From positions 21,917,839 through 21,981,838 of the forward strand of contig CM038465.1 of NCBI GenBank assembly GCA_021464415.1: DNA of 64,000 bases, given 5' to 3'. Below the pieces are notes generated by a model, which saw only the letters and a program-made list of their open reading frames with translations, did not search any database and had not been told where the DNA came from. A program made the translations under genes and the position numbers. The DNA is from Lonicera japonica (Eukaryota > Streptophyta > Magnoliopsida > Dipsacales > Caprifoliaceae). How positions within the stretch are numbered: position 1 is the first letter of the stretch; every line of letters starts with the position of its first letter. This document shows, in pieces, positions 49,174-62,100 of this stretch.

Positions 49174-52100
49174 TGTAATATACCGTAGTTTAATTTTTTA
49201 AAATTGGGTTGTATGTAGTATAATTTAATTATATTAATTGACGTGAAGAAGGATTAAAGTGCTAACTTTGTAAAAATGAGGGGTGAAATCTAGTATTATG
49301 GAGTCTCGTAGTGTTTTAACGCTTCATGTTAGTTGTATTAGCTTCTTTATACTATTGTGAGTGATCGTTTGGTAATTTGGGTGGTCCGAATCGATTTTTG
49401 TTGGTAAATAGGAAGTTTTGGTCTTACGTAATTCACTATTTTTGGTTAACTTTGGAGCTCCGTAGCTTCTTCGTCTCTTATCCGATTTGGTCGCCGTTTG
49501 CGTCTATGTCAAGGTTGTATGACATTCTACAACTTTCATATTTTGACCGAAAGTCAATTCACCCTCCCCATTGGTCAAAATAAGGTTCAAATTAGGCTCA
49601 TCGTTAAAATTCTATTTGTTTGGTAGCATTTCTGCAGAGCGCTGTCTTTGGTGAATTTCTGGAAATTATGTGTCCACATGTATGTCGGTTTTGAGCGTTT
49701 TTAACCCATTTTTGACCCATTTATCACCCAACACTCCTTATTTTCGAGCCACACACCTCCACCACTCTCTAGAGAGTTCTAGAGAGAGAGAGAGGGAGAT
49801 TCTTGTCACTTCTTCATCTTCCTACAAGATTTAAGCCCCAAATCGCTTTCTCCTTCGCTATTCATCATCTTTCTCACATTCTTCCTCTATTTGAGCTCGC
49901 TTTGGAGCTAGGGTTTCGGCGAGATGACGTCTACGCTTCCTCAACTCCTTGGTCTTGCTTCTCTAAGGTGGGAACACTAGTACTAAACCCTTGTTTTCAA
50001 TTTATTACTCGTTGAATTAGAGTTTTGAACTCAAATTGGGGATTTTCATCAAAACTACATGTTATTTGCATCTCATGGGGTTTAGGTGAGGTAAATCTTA
50101 GATTGGTGATGCATATGGAAAGATTATCTCTTAGATATCATGTATTATCACTTATTACCATGTTGTGAGCCTTATTCTCTCACCTACACATCATATCCTC
50201 ATTGAGACTAAGGGAATGAACTAGGCTAGAGAGGATTTTGGGATTTATGCTTGAATCATAGTTGATTATGGATTATATGGATTAGATATGCATGTGTACG
50301 TATATAGTTGAGAGTGTTGAACTCTATCCAAGATTGTTGGACCAAGAACCCATTACGGCAGAGCGATATACCATAACATACGGGGTTAATGACTTGTGTG
50401 AAGTGTGCTAGGCATTAACAACGAAGATGTGAACTCGATACTCTTTAAGAACGCATAGAACACACTTATTAGGGCGTCGGATTGCCTTGGTTAAGAACAT
50501 GAACAACTATGTGATTTATATTAATTTGCCGGTTGAGCGAGGGACACACTGATCGATAATTGGCTTAATGACTAGCTAGAGAATTAACATAAGATGCTTA
50601 TAACACATGATGAGACGTAATATATATATATTGGTAATGATTCAATCGGCCGTATAATGAGAATTATTAATTAAATGATAAAGTCCCTGATAATTGGATC
50701 GATAATAATGATGATGTGATTAATGATGAATGAACGATGCTTATCATGATGATGTTTGTGTGATTGTATATATATATGTTGTTGGTCATACGTGTGATGG
50801 ATGATTGGATGATTATGCGTTGTTAAATGCGCAATCTATATATTCCTGTTGATGCGATCACACGTATGGGCTAGATATGATGATTTACCGAGCACCGGGT
50901 AGCTCCCTGTGACGCGAAGGAGGGCCGCCTATTGCCGCCCGTGGGTGAAAAGGCCCTAAACCGTGCACGGAAAAAATGAAGTCGGTGAATCCGCCGGTGG
51001 TTGTGTGTGCCCACAAAGGAGAGCCCACTCTAGGTATTTTGCCTTCCGACAGGACTATGTGTTCTCGGTTAGACGAGTTTTCCTGGCAGCAGAGTAGATC
51101 TCGTGTGCCACTACTTTCCAAATGGTGAGTTTTTCGGGAAGTAGTTATGCTACTAATGGTCATTACCCTGCTAGGGTATCGCCTGGTGTAGTTCCTTCTA
51201 GAGTGTCAAGATGGCTTGTATGAGGTATTCTCTTCGTTAACTATTCGGAGTGTTATTCCTGGAAAAATGTCTTGAGGGTTATCTCTGAATGAATTACTTA
51301 GAAAACAAGTCCCTGAGCCACTCCCCACTTGGAGGAGACATGAAATAAGAACCTTGGACCTTTCGAGATCCCTTGTTCTGGGCCTGGACTGACCGCGGGA
51401 TGAAACTGAGACATTATACTGGAGACGTGATACGAGAGTTGTTGTGAAATTGATATCGTGCTGTGATTATTATTGTATCGTATCATGTCTCGTGTTGATT
51501 TATACATGTTGCCTCAGCTATGATGTAATTGATGTAAAGACTTATGCGGACACATCTAAACAGAACATGATACACGTAGAGAACTGTCGAGCCTTTCATA
51601 TGTATTAATATATATCACGTGGAAGAGATAATGATTAATAAACTTAAAAGTAGCATATGGATATACGGACGCGTACGGATTATGGAATAGCGGGCCGGAT
51701 CATAATGCATATAATATACTCATAATTGGAGGGTAATCGTAGGTAACGAGATAGCCTATTGAGGGTACTACGTAATATAACGGTTTAGGCTAAGGATCTT
51801 GGGGCGAAGCCTATCAAGTGGCCAAGTACAAGATTCATAATGAATTGTAATTAAAGTGAAAATAATGAATACTTGGCCTATAGTTATGACATATGGCATG
51901 AGTGACGGATAGCATATAATGGTATGAACTTTATGTTGAGAATTAATAGTCCATAGTACATCGAACCTTAGGATGCTAGAGTTTGATACGAGGTGACTTT
52001 GGACTGAAGATCTCTTCGAGTTGTGGAAATTCCTTGGTGTACTATCTTATGGATGGTTAAAGGAGAGATAGGGTTGTTGGGTAAATGGCTTTCGGGTAGC

Positions 52101-52697
52101 TAGGATAGAAGTCCTAGTGGGGTTGCATGCACTCGGGGTTGCATTGCACGTTTTTAAACTATTACATTAAAGTAAAGTATTTTCTATACAAAACCTATAT
52201 AGTTCCCACTTAGCCCGGATTTGGCTCATCCCGTTTTCTAACAGTTTTGTAGGCATAGCATCTTGGGTGGCGTATGATGTACATTTATAGAGGCCTCTGA
52301 TGTCCACAGTATGCGTCTAGTCCTTCTTCGGGAAAGGCATACATTATATAGTTATTTTGGTTTCTATTTGATTGTAAACGAACTACGATTTGATAAATGA
52401 TTTGTATTGTAAAATTGTATAAATGGTTTTATATATGTGAAGTTGATTTAAGTATGATTTGATGTGATTTCATTTGTATGAAAAATTACTTTAAATGTTA
52501 CAGGTTGGTTTATTACCCGAACTAACTCCACATACCTTGATTTTGCAAAATGAGCTTGTAAACAGGATTACCATTTTATTTGAGAAAAGTTTTTAAAAGT
52601 TGTAAATTTTATATTTTAAACCCGCCGTCGCGTACGGCATTCGTGATTAACCGGGTCCCGGAGGTGAAAATCTCAGAACGAGATTCGGGGCGTCACG
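49174..52697 (+). mobile_element. Second chromovirus-like LTR, ~3.5 kb
   Basis: It starts TGTAATATACCGTAGTTT and ends GAGATTCGGGGCGTCAC, the same termini as the solo LTR above in opposite orientation. Shared internal marks are 'ccgtgcacggaa' with flanking GC-rich DNA (~50957; complement at ~47044) and a leader with the donor 'aaggtgggaacactag' (~49966). GA/CT-rich leader DNA at 49750-49960. A clear 5-bp duplication was not found (left ggtac). No domains are recognised, so it is a long LTR or a solo LTR with insertions. Confidence 0.7.
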
Positions 52698-53386
52698 AGT
52701 ATAGTTTTGGAATTTTGTTGTTTGCATCAACCAAAAGATGTGTGATTTGGTCTGTTACATAATTCTTTACTTAAGGGTGTATTTGAGATAGAAGATGGAA
52801 AATGATTAAAACACTACTATTTTTTATGAAAAGTTGGAAAAAAAGATGAGTGATTTGGTGAAAATGTTCCATACACTTTATTTAATTTTTTTGAGATCAA
52901 ATCCTAATTAAAGTTCAACACTTCAAAACATTTTTTTCTAATATATTTCGGTCTTGCTTGTGGCTGTGTTCATCTTTTGCTCAACTTTTGGTTGATGTGT
53001 AGTTGTACAGTTCAGTTGTTTAATATATTTTCAAATTCTATGTACCAAATATATATATATATAGTTATATGTGAAATTATCATTTTAGGTTTTACGAATG
53101 AACAAAAAGTTGAACTAAACAAAAATTAAGAGTTCAATATACATATAAACATATTTAGATACTTAGATAACTATAACAATTATATATCTAAATCCACCAA
53201 AAGATCGGGGAATCAAATGATGTAGAGAGCTGGTGGTACCATATGTTAAGTGATAAGCGATAAGACAACTCAATTTAAGTGAACACCAATACATACCATT
53301 AGCCTATAATTATATGAATTATAATTATGTTCCTAGGATGATCAAAAGAATCATAATCATGTACATGTTTTGATTCTTCATAAGTC
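52698..53386. other. AT-rich intergenic sequence
   Basis: (TA)n near 53049-53062. No gene seen. Confidence 0.5.
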
Positions 53387-53391
53387 AAGCC

Positions 53392-53658
53392 TGTTAGATT
53401 AAGTTCTCCATCTTTTATTGACTTGTTTTATCTTCATTCCTTGATCTCCTCCATGTTATGGAGATTTGTTTTGACATTTGCTGCATTTCTTGATCTCCTC
53501 CATGTTATGGAGAATTGTTTTTGACAATTGCTGCTATTTTCCTTAATTTACTCCGTACATAACTCTCTTTTAATCCATATATGAAGGGATCATTATATTC
53601 TTGTATAAAAACACACAAATATATATACAAAAGCATTATTTCTCTCTAATTCTTATCA
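53392..53658 (+). repeat. 5' LTR of the 53.4-58.3 kb Copia element
   Basis: 267 bp. It contains a repeated ~50-bp phrase (ttgatctcctccatgttatg) twice. A TATA-like 'tataaaaacaca' lies near 53605. The 3' LTR is at 58002-58284. Confidence 0.95.
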
Positions 53659-54033
53659 TGGTATCAGAGGAGGTTTAATCCTCGTTACCTCACAATCTCG
53701 CCCCGTCACGTGCTTGAGCATCTCATAATAGCTAATATTCCAGCTCGTCGGTTTCTTGACCCTCATCATCTCCGGCGGCATCTTGCTCCTCTTTCCGGGC
53801 CTCACCATCACCACCACCATCCTCAGCATATGCTGTCCAGCTCCTCGGCTTCTTGACCCTCATCACTTCCGGAGGCATCATGCACCACTTCACTAGCCTC
53901 ACCACCACCGTAGAGAGAGAAAAAGATAAGATTTGATGCATAGATAGAAAAGTTAAAAAGAGAAAGAATGGGAGAAGAATCCAAAAAAAAAAAAGGTCAT
54001 TCTCAGTGGGTTATCATCATTACAATTTTAAAA

Positions 54034-54103
<70 letters not shown>

Positions 54104-54192
54104 GCTTTATGTTATTTCTATTTTGGCCCCATAACTTTCTAATTTTTTTTCCTGCCCCAAAACTTTTTGATTTTTGATTTATTTATTTATTT
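53659..54192 (+). other. Copia leader with tandem duplication and (ATA)n
   Basis: After the primer site a ~87-bp unit (cttgaccctcatcatctcc / cttgaccctcatcacttcc) is repeated, then (ATA)n at ~54029-54102. The 69-codon minus-strand frame over the duplication is an artefact. Confidence 0.75.
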
Positions 54193-57100
54193 ATGACTAC
54201 ATCTGAAATTCGTATTACTGTTAAACTTGATGAAAATAATTATAGTCATTAGACTATGCTATTTCAAAATTTTTTGAAAGAAAAAGGCCTTTAAAAGTAT
54301 GTCACTAGTAAAGAACCTTGTCCCGCCAAAACCGATGCCAAATTTGATGAATGCCATCAGTATCCAACTTGGTAGGTGCACCACCACAAAGAAAGCTTGG
54401 GACTTTCTGGCAAAATGGTATGTTTAAACAAACATTGCCAAAAAATACAAATTGTAAATGGATATTTGTTCTCTCCAACAACAGCCCGGTCAGACAGTTT
54501 TTGATTTTCACTCCAGTATGTGTCTTATCTAGGTTCAACTTGAGCTAATGGAACCACAGTGGACTGCTGATATGCACCTGTGGGAAACCAGTGTGAGGAA
54601 ACACAGCTCGTTCAATTCCTTATGGCGCTCAAAGAAGAGTTTGAGCCAATCAGAGCCTCTATGCTTCACCGTAAGCCTCTCTCCTCTGTTGAGGAAGCCT
54701 TGACAGAACCAATCACTAAAGAAACTCACAAAGGCAGGCATTGCTCCAAACATGTCTTCCGTCTTCATCGCATCCCCTCGCTCACAGCATGACTCTTTTA
54801 AACCACCCTCCGCCAATTTGTCACTACGCCCTCAACAAGCATCCTCCCGTTCGTCTAAAGACTCAGTTCAATGCAACTACTGCAAGGAATTCAAGCATAT
54901 AGTAAAGTACTTCTCCTCTCCTACATCTCGGTACATGCTCAATCTACAAAAATCTACTAGGTCATTTGTTGCGTTTACCATCAAACTACTGCAAGGAATT
55001 CAGACAAACGTTCATCCATCAGACTAGTCCTTCTTTCAACTCACCCACTACCCAGGAAATTCAGGACATGATCACACTAGATCATCATACAGTTGCATCT
55101 GCTTTCTCTCCTCCGTCAGGTATCTCTTCTCTGTAGTTTATTGATTCTGGGGCATCAAACCACATGACATTTGACTCAACCAACTTTGAGTCATCCCTAC
55201 CTATGTGCTTATCTGCACATATTCATACAAATAATGGCTCTACTATTGCTGGTAGTCACGTTGGCTCCATAAAAACTAATAACGGTTTATCTGTCTCTAA
55301 AGTTTTTCTTGTTCCTCAACTATCTATGCAACTTTTATCTGTTGGACAGTTATGTGACCTTGGATTAATCGTTATCTTTCATGCTGCTTCAAATAAAGAT
55401 CCTTCTTGTATTGCTTGTAAACTGGCCAAACAAACAGCTCTTCCTTTACTAATAATACAATTTCATCATGCTCACTATTTGATCTTGTGCACTCTGATGT
55501 TAGGGGAAAAGCCCATGTTGTCTCTATGGGTGGGGTTCAATATTATGTGGTCTTTATCGATGATTCTTCTATATACACTTGGACTTATTTACTTCATTCC
55601 CGATCTAATTTTTTGAAAGTTTACAGCGAGTTCGCTACTATGATTCAAACTCAATTTTCAAAAATTATTAAAGTCTTTAGATCCGACTCCGGGGTTGAAT
55701 ACTTATCCAAACACTTTCTTGCGTTCTTAAATTCACAAGGGACTCTTCCCCAACTATCTTGCTCAGATACCCCTCAGCAAAATAGGGTTGCAGAATGCAA
55801 ACACAGACACATTGTTGAAACAGCCCGTACCCTTCTTGTCTCCTCGTCCATACCTTTAGTTTTTCGGGGGGAAGCCATTCACACGTCTGCCTTTCTTACT
55901 AACCGCATCCCTTCCGTAGTCAACAGCGGTTTATCTCCTTTCAAGCGTTTATATAGGACCACTCTCGATTACTCTGAACTCCGTGTGTTTGGCTCCACTT
56001 GTTTTGCGTTTATCCCAAAACGAGAACGAACAAAACTCACTCCTAAAAATGTCATGTGTGGCTTTCTGGGGTATGGAATTCAAAAAAAGGGCATCATTGT
56101 TACGACCCGACTACCAAACGGCTTTGAATTTCCCGCCAAGTTACCTTCTAGGAAAATAAACCATACTACACCTTGTCCAAAGATCCAATTCCACAAACTA
56201 TCACCTCTTTTTCCTGTCGACCTGTTTCCAGAGTCTCCTATAGCCAATACTATGTTCCCACCTCCCACTCCCCTATAACCACTCATATACCTCCACCTGA
56301 CTCTATGACTGTCTGTCCACCTGCAGACAACTCTACGTCCTGTCCCGAGTCTGTATGTCCCACCGGCAGCCCTCTACTGCGCCCAGTCTACAACAGACAT
56401 CCACCAGTCTGGCATTCTGATTATGAATGCTATCTCTCTGCCATGCTATCTCTCCATGAGCCATCCTCCTATCGTGAAGCTTCTGCCGATCCTCAATGGC
56501 AGCAAACTATGGCTAAGAAATTTGATGCTCTGCAGAAAACAGAAACTTGGGTTCTCACGGATTTACCCACTGGGAAATCAGTTATTGGATGTAGATGAAT
56601 ATACAAGATTAAAACTAAGGTTGACAGGTCTATTGACAGATACAAAGCACGTCTTGCTGCCAAAGGATACACTCAAGAATATAGAATTAATTATGTAGAA
56701 ACTTTTGCCCCAGTCGCTTGTATGACCACAGTTCGCACTTTTATCTCAGTTGCCTCTTTCCGTAATTGGACTTTTCATCAGATGGATGTTAAGAATGCCT
56801 TTCTTTATGGTGATTTACATGAAGAAGTCTACATGAAACCTCCCCCTGGGCTTCCACATTCCCTTGGATAGGTTTGCAAACTTCGACGGGCTCTCTATGG
56901 TATCAAATAAGTGCCTCGGGCTTGGTTTGAGAAATTCTCCACAGCTATTAAGCAGCGTGGCTTTTTGCAGAGCTCTCATGACCCAGCAATGTTTATTTTC
57001 TCCTCTCCGCATGGCATTATTATTCTCCTTCTTTACGTCGACGATATGATTATCACTGGAAATGATCTGAATGGTATATGCAGGCTCAAAGCTTATCTTT

Positions 57101-57984
57101 GTTCATGTTTCGAAATGAAAGATCTGGGTGTCCTTTGTTACTTTCTTAGAATTGAGGTTACTCACTCCTTTATAGATTATTTTCTCTCCCAAGCAAAGTA
57201 TGCCTCTAATATTCTCGCCCGCACGAGCCTTACTGAAAACAAGACTGTCGATACTCCCTTCGAGATGAATGTCAAACCTCTTCTTCTACTGGCACACCTC
57301 TACTTAATCCCACATTATACAGACAACTTGTGGAAAGTCTCAACTCCCTCACCATCACTAGACCTAATATCCGCCATGCTGTTCATATTGTGAGTCAGTT
57401 CATGTCTGCTCCGCGTTCTGTTCATTGTGTTGCCATTCTTCGGATTACCCGCTACATCAAAGGGACCTTACACCAGAGCTTGCGTCTTTCTACTACATCT
57501 CCTCCCGTGTTACAGGGATACTCTGACTCAAACTGGGTTGGTGATATTACTGATCGACGTTCCACGACTGGGTAATGTATTTTCTTTGGCAATTCGCTTA
57601 TTTCTTAGAAAAGCAAGAAACATACCGTCGTTGCCCGCTCCAGCGTGGAAGCTGAATATCGTGCTCTCACATATACCTCCGCCGAAATTGTTTGTCTTTG
57701 TTGGCTGCTTCAATAAATGGGCATTAACCTTCCTGACCCAACACCTTTATTCCATGATAACAAAAGTACCATCCAAATAGCCCACAATGATGTTTTTTCA
57801 TGAACGCACTAAGCATATTGAAGTTGATTGTCACTTTGTTCGTCAGCACTTTCTAGAAGGGCATATCCTATTACCTCACATCTTTTTTGAGCTTCAAACG
57901 GACGACTTATTCAGCAAACCTCATGTGGTTGCCCGATTCCGGTTCCTCGTATCTAAGCTTCGAATGCTCTTCAACCCTTCGTAA
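54193..57984 (+). pseudogene. Copia gag-pol polyprotein, multiply broken
   Basis: Remnants in order: gag start at ATG 54193 (MTTSEIRITVKLDENNYS); gag core near 54585-54730 (QLVQFLMALKEEFEPIRASM); zinc knuckle CNYC-x4-H with its last Cys changed (~54870); protease IDSGASNHMTF (~55143) running into VPQLSMQLLSVGQL and then a deletion; integrase 55480-56130 with HSDVRG, FRSDSGVEYLS and the catalytic Glu in NRVAE; reverse transcriptase 56490-57260 with [27 protein letters not shown] and the YVDDM box (~57035); RNase H with YSDSNWVGDITDRRSTTG (~57520), SVEAEYRAL and TKHIEVDCHFVRQHF. Stops replace Trp or Gln at 56596, 56869 and 56908. It cannot make active enzymes. Confidence 0.92.
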
Positions 57985-58001
57985 GCTTGAGGGGGGGGGG
58001 A

Positions 58002-58284
58002 TGTTAGATTAAGTTCTTCATCTTTTATTGACTTGTTTTATCTTCATTCCTTGATCTCCTCCATGTTATGGAGATTTATTTTGAAATTTGCTGCATTTCT
58101 TGATCTCCTCCATGCTATGGAGATTTGTTTTAACAATTGCTGCTATTTTCCTTAATTTACTCTGTACATAACTCTCATTTAATCCCCATATAAAGGGATC
58201 ATTATCTCCTTGTAGAAAAACACACAAATATATATGCAAAAGCATTATTTCTCTCAAATTCTTATCACTCTCTAATTCTTATCA
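58002..58284 (+). repeat. 3' LTR of the 53.4-58.3 kb Copia element
   Basis: 283 bp. Matches 53392-53658 with scattered substitutions and ends with 'cttatca' twice, owing to a duplicated 17-bp terminal piece. Confidence 0.95.
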
Positions 58285-58337
58285 AAGCCGTGGTGAAAGG
58301 AATCATACATGAACAACAAACCGTAACATATTTGTAA

Positions 58338-59033
58338 CTAGGGTATACCCGTGCCATCTGATACGGTGAAACAAATATGATTTGATAATATAATGAAAAA
58401 TATAACGTGTGATAAATCTAAATCGACATATATCAATCAATCTATTTTGAGCGCAATTTCTAATCTAACGTTTTGAATAACTAAAGGGTTAATATATTTT
58501 CGTACTGAAAAAACTAAAAGTAAACCGGATTGGACTGACTTTTTTAAAAATTTTAAAGATCCTTTTAAGCATATTTTTTTTTGTTATTTTGATCTCGGCA
58601 AAATATTTTTTTAAATAATTAAACTTAAGCCCTGATGTGAAAATAATCCAACCACGTTTGTCAGTATCATTTGAAAATAGTCCATAAATTGGAATGAGAT
58701 GACCAATAATGTAAAAATATATAAGTATGTCCTTAAATATTATTAAAAAAATCTTGATTTTTTTTTACATAATTCTATAGTCAAGATGGATCTTGTTTAA
58801 TTGATCTTGATTTGTACAATTTTAATATTAATTTTTTATTAAATTTAAAATTTTTTATTTTAAGTATGTCATTTTTAATGTAGACAAAATTATTGGTGTG
58901 TAAAAGTTCATTGTGTGTATATTATTGGTGTGAGTATTTTTGAATTTGATGACATCTTACTATGTCTATAAAACTCATCTAAGAATGTATAAATAATGCA
59001 CACCATATAACATGTGAATTTTTAACCATTAGA
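58338..59033 (-). mobile_element. Non-autonomous Helitron, longest copy
   Basis: The left edge A|CTAGGGTATACCCGTGCC, then ATCTGATACGGTG, is the hairpin-plus-CTAG terminus in reverse. The right edge 'ttttaaccattaga|t' corresponds to 5'-TC on the minus strand with a flanking A, so the A/T insertion rule holds at both ends. 696 bp, aligned with 10547-11158. It lies 48 bp beyond the Copia target duplication. Confidence 0.75.
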
Positions 59034-60145
59034 TTATTATATGTTTCCGAGAAAGTTTTGGTGAAAGATTGTATTTTATAATATAGATTTGGCCTTTCAA
59101 AATGTTTTATTTAAGCTAATTAAAAATAAAATTTGTTACAACCCGATAATAATGCTATTTCTCTTTAGGCAATTTTGTACTGAAGCTTGGTAATTAATTG
59201 GTAGGGTGTGATATTTGTAAGGATTATAATGCTATTTCTCTATAGTTGAAAATATTAAATTTTAAAATGACCATGAGAGAAATGTTTTACTTAGATTGTA
59301 ACTGATCATCTGTGAAATGGGCAATAACCTACTACTCGATATGCTTAAACACATGTTTTGTATTATAATTTGTCCGTGAAAAGAAAAAAAAAAGAGTAAA
59401 AATATAAAATATGAAATTACAACTTTTATTTTAAATGACTAAATTAGGCCCTTTCAGTTCCTTAATCAACATCATACAATGCCCAATCGTAGCCACCAGC
59501 ACTAGAAATGCAAGAAGTAAGCACAACTCTTCGTTAATCTTTATTTGGCACAAATGTCAAATTTATGAATTTTTGTTTTTATATATTAATTTTTATCAAG
59601 TAAAAGTATAGTGGGATAAAAAAAAATAATAAAATTAAATATATTTGTGAAATACAAACAATCAAGAAAATAAAGAATACAAAACATGCATACTTTTAGG
59701 TAATGAGTGGAGGTAAACATGCATACTTTTAGGTCTATTAAAAGTAATCTTAATTTTTTTTTTTTCTGACTAGAACCGTGTGTATTAGATTGAGCTTTTA
59801 TGATTATTTGTTAAATGAAGAAAATAATAATATCTGTTTTTAAAAAAATATTTGTTGCATTAAAGTAATATATAGTATGCCCTATCATGGTTTAACGAAA
59901 GAGTTTTAAAAGGTATCATGAAAAAAATACAAAATAATACTCCCAAGACATTTTTTTTTAAGTTACACATTTTATAAGAAAATAAAATTATTTTCAACAA
60001 AATTATGTTAATAAAATGAAACGTAACTATTATCGAAAAACTGGGCGGAAAAGAACTCTTTAAAAAGAAATTATAATTAATATGAAAATATAAATTTAAG
60101 AGAGAAATTTTTATGCGTCTCTTTTTACTGCAAATATCATATTAA
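59034..60145. other. AT-rich intergenic sequence
   Basis: A short direct repeat (acatgcatacttttaggt) occurs twice near 59685 and 59717. No gene seen. Confidence 0.5.
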
Positions 60146-61783
60146 GATACTAATTGGTCTATCACATTATAGAAAATAAATTAAATATAAAACTATCACT
60201 TGCATCGTTTTTTACAGGAAGAAATATATTTAAGACATATATCTTAATTATTTAACCTAACTTAACTATAATTTAGCCACCCATTCCATGTACTGAATTC
60301 ACAAATAAAAACATACAATCTTATATTTTGGAAAAAAAAGAGAGGCAGAGAGAGTAATAGCTTATTATTGCACTTCTTCGCTAAAAACAGAAAAGGCTTC
60401 CATCATTACCTCTACTAGCTGTTATTATAAGTGGTAATTTGAATTGCCCTATCACATTATAGAAAATAAATTAAATATAAAACTATGGCTTGCTTCCTCT
60501 TTCACAGTAAGAAGTAAATCTGAGACAGGTATTTCATTTATTTAACCTAACTTAACTGTGATTTAGACACCCATGTCATGGATTTGGCTCCTCTAAAGTG
60601 GCCAATTTGACATTAACGGTACAGTGGAACATTATAGACTGTTTAATTAGCTAGGTAGGAGTAAACGTCGTTCATTCTTCTCCTTTAGGTTTCTCTCCTC
60701 TTCTTCTTCTTGTTCTTAGTTTTTTTTATCACTTACAAGATTTCTCTCTCCTATCTTTGTACAAATTTAAAATTTTTATTTCATGTATCTGTTGTTTTTT
60801 AATGTGCATTTCTTTTTATCTTTATTGGATTCATTGGAAAACACCAAAATCCTCTTAAAAAAATTATTAATTGTCCTACAAACGAAAAAAGATGAAAAAT
60901 TGGGACTAATAAAGAAGGTAGAAGCAATTATTTGTTTTTTCCTAGAAACACAACCCAACAAAAAATAGGGACTGTCATGAATTAATTTTTCCTTTATTAC
61001 TTACTGTCCTTTGATAATTGTGTTTTATAATAAGATAATGAACTAACTAAGAAAAATATAAATCGATAATGCTAATTTCTGTAGTAGAAGTAATTTTGAA
61101 ATGGCAATTTTCATTATTCAATCATATGACTGCCTCTCTCGTTTGGTGAACTTTTACTGTCACATGGACATATGGCTCTAAAATAAGATTGAAAATTAAA
61201 GGGTTGCATAATTTTCCATTTCCACTAATAAGAGTTTTTTAAGATCAAGTTAATTTTAATTTATTTTTTAATGAGGTTCATAATTAATTATTTTTTTCGA
61301 ATGATATAGTTTCTAAGTTTTGGTACCCACGCACATTTTTGTATTTGATGTACATTATTTGTATCAACTAGCAATATTTTTAGTATCTGTATTGGCACAT
61401 ATTAAAAAAAAATTTAATTATATTATAATATATAAATATATGTATATATAATAAGTTAAAACACATCATTATTTGCCATAAATTAGCAAGAAATCAAGTG
61501 CATATCATATTACTCATCGTATATATAGTTAATATAATAATTAACAGACCATCGCTCCTAAATATAACAAAATTATATAAATTTAGAGAGGTACTCACCA
61601 TTTACCGTAAAAAATACCTAGGATCCAACTACTCTATACATACATTTATTATTATTAGGGTGATATTTACTATTAATGTGGTAAGCAACTTTTTGTCATC
61701 TTTGGTTTTCTCTTTTTCCTAGATAGCGAAAAAGATGATTCTGCTTCAAGAACCTCTATAATCATATAATTTTCACAGCCTGA
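60146..61783 (+). repeat. Copy C of the 2.4-kb block
   Basis: Follows copy A closely from ~200 to ~1690, with an extra leading subrepeat. It lacks the CACTA fragment found in copy A at 1134-1315, has only about three TTA units at ~61645, and is itself cut by a CACTA insertion at 61787, where copy A continues 'tgaggaccacatttcattc'. Confidence 0.85.
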
Positions 61784-61799
61784 GGACACTACGCCAGAA

Positions 61800-62100
61800 A
61801 AGGGTTTAGGAGACGCACACAAATATGTTCGTCTCCTAAGATACATCTTAGGCGACGAACATTACGTCCGTTTCCTAAGACTTAACTTAGGCGACGTACA
61901 AGCGATTGCGTCGCCTAAGTTCACTCTTAGGCGACGTACGGATATAATACGTCTCCTAAACTTAACATTTAGGCAACGTACATGGTAAGATGTGTCGCAT
62001 AATTGACAAATTTCTTAGGCGACGTACATTGGTCATTGTATGTCGCCTAAGATAAGTCATAGGCGACGTACACAAATTAATGTACGTCACCTCAAATGTC
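61800..62100 (+). repeat. Outer subterminal array, ~40-bp units
   Basis: Seven units of 'cttaggcgacgtac...gtcgcctaag' type, near 61811, 61847, 61888, 61926, 61969, 62014 and 62050. Confidence 0.85.

Larger units (their letters stand above)
53392..58284 (+). mobile_element. Complete but decayed Copia retrotransposon
   Basis: The 5' LTR 53392-53658 and 3' LTR 58002-58284 (TGTTAGATTAAG...CTTATCA) flank a Copia-order interior: gag, protease, integrase, reverse transcriptase, RNase H. Exact 5-bp duplications aagcc lie at 53387-53391 and 58285-58289. The primer site TGGTATCAGAGG starts at 53659; a polypurine run (gcttgagggggggggg) precedes the 3' LTR. The LTRs differ at several positions and the 3' LTR has a 17-bp terminal duplication, so the insertion is old. 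At 4893 bp it is about full length, but many stops and frameshifts make it inactive. Confidence 0.95.
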
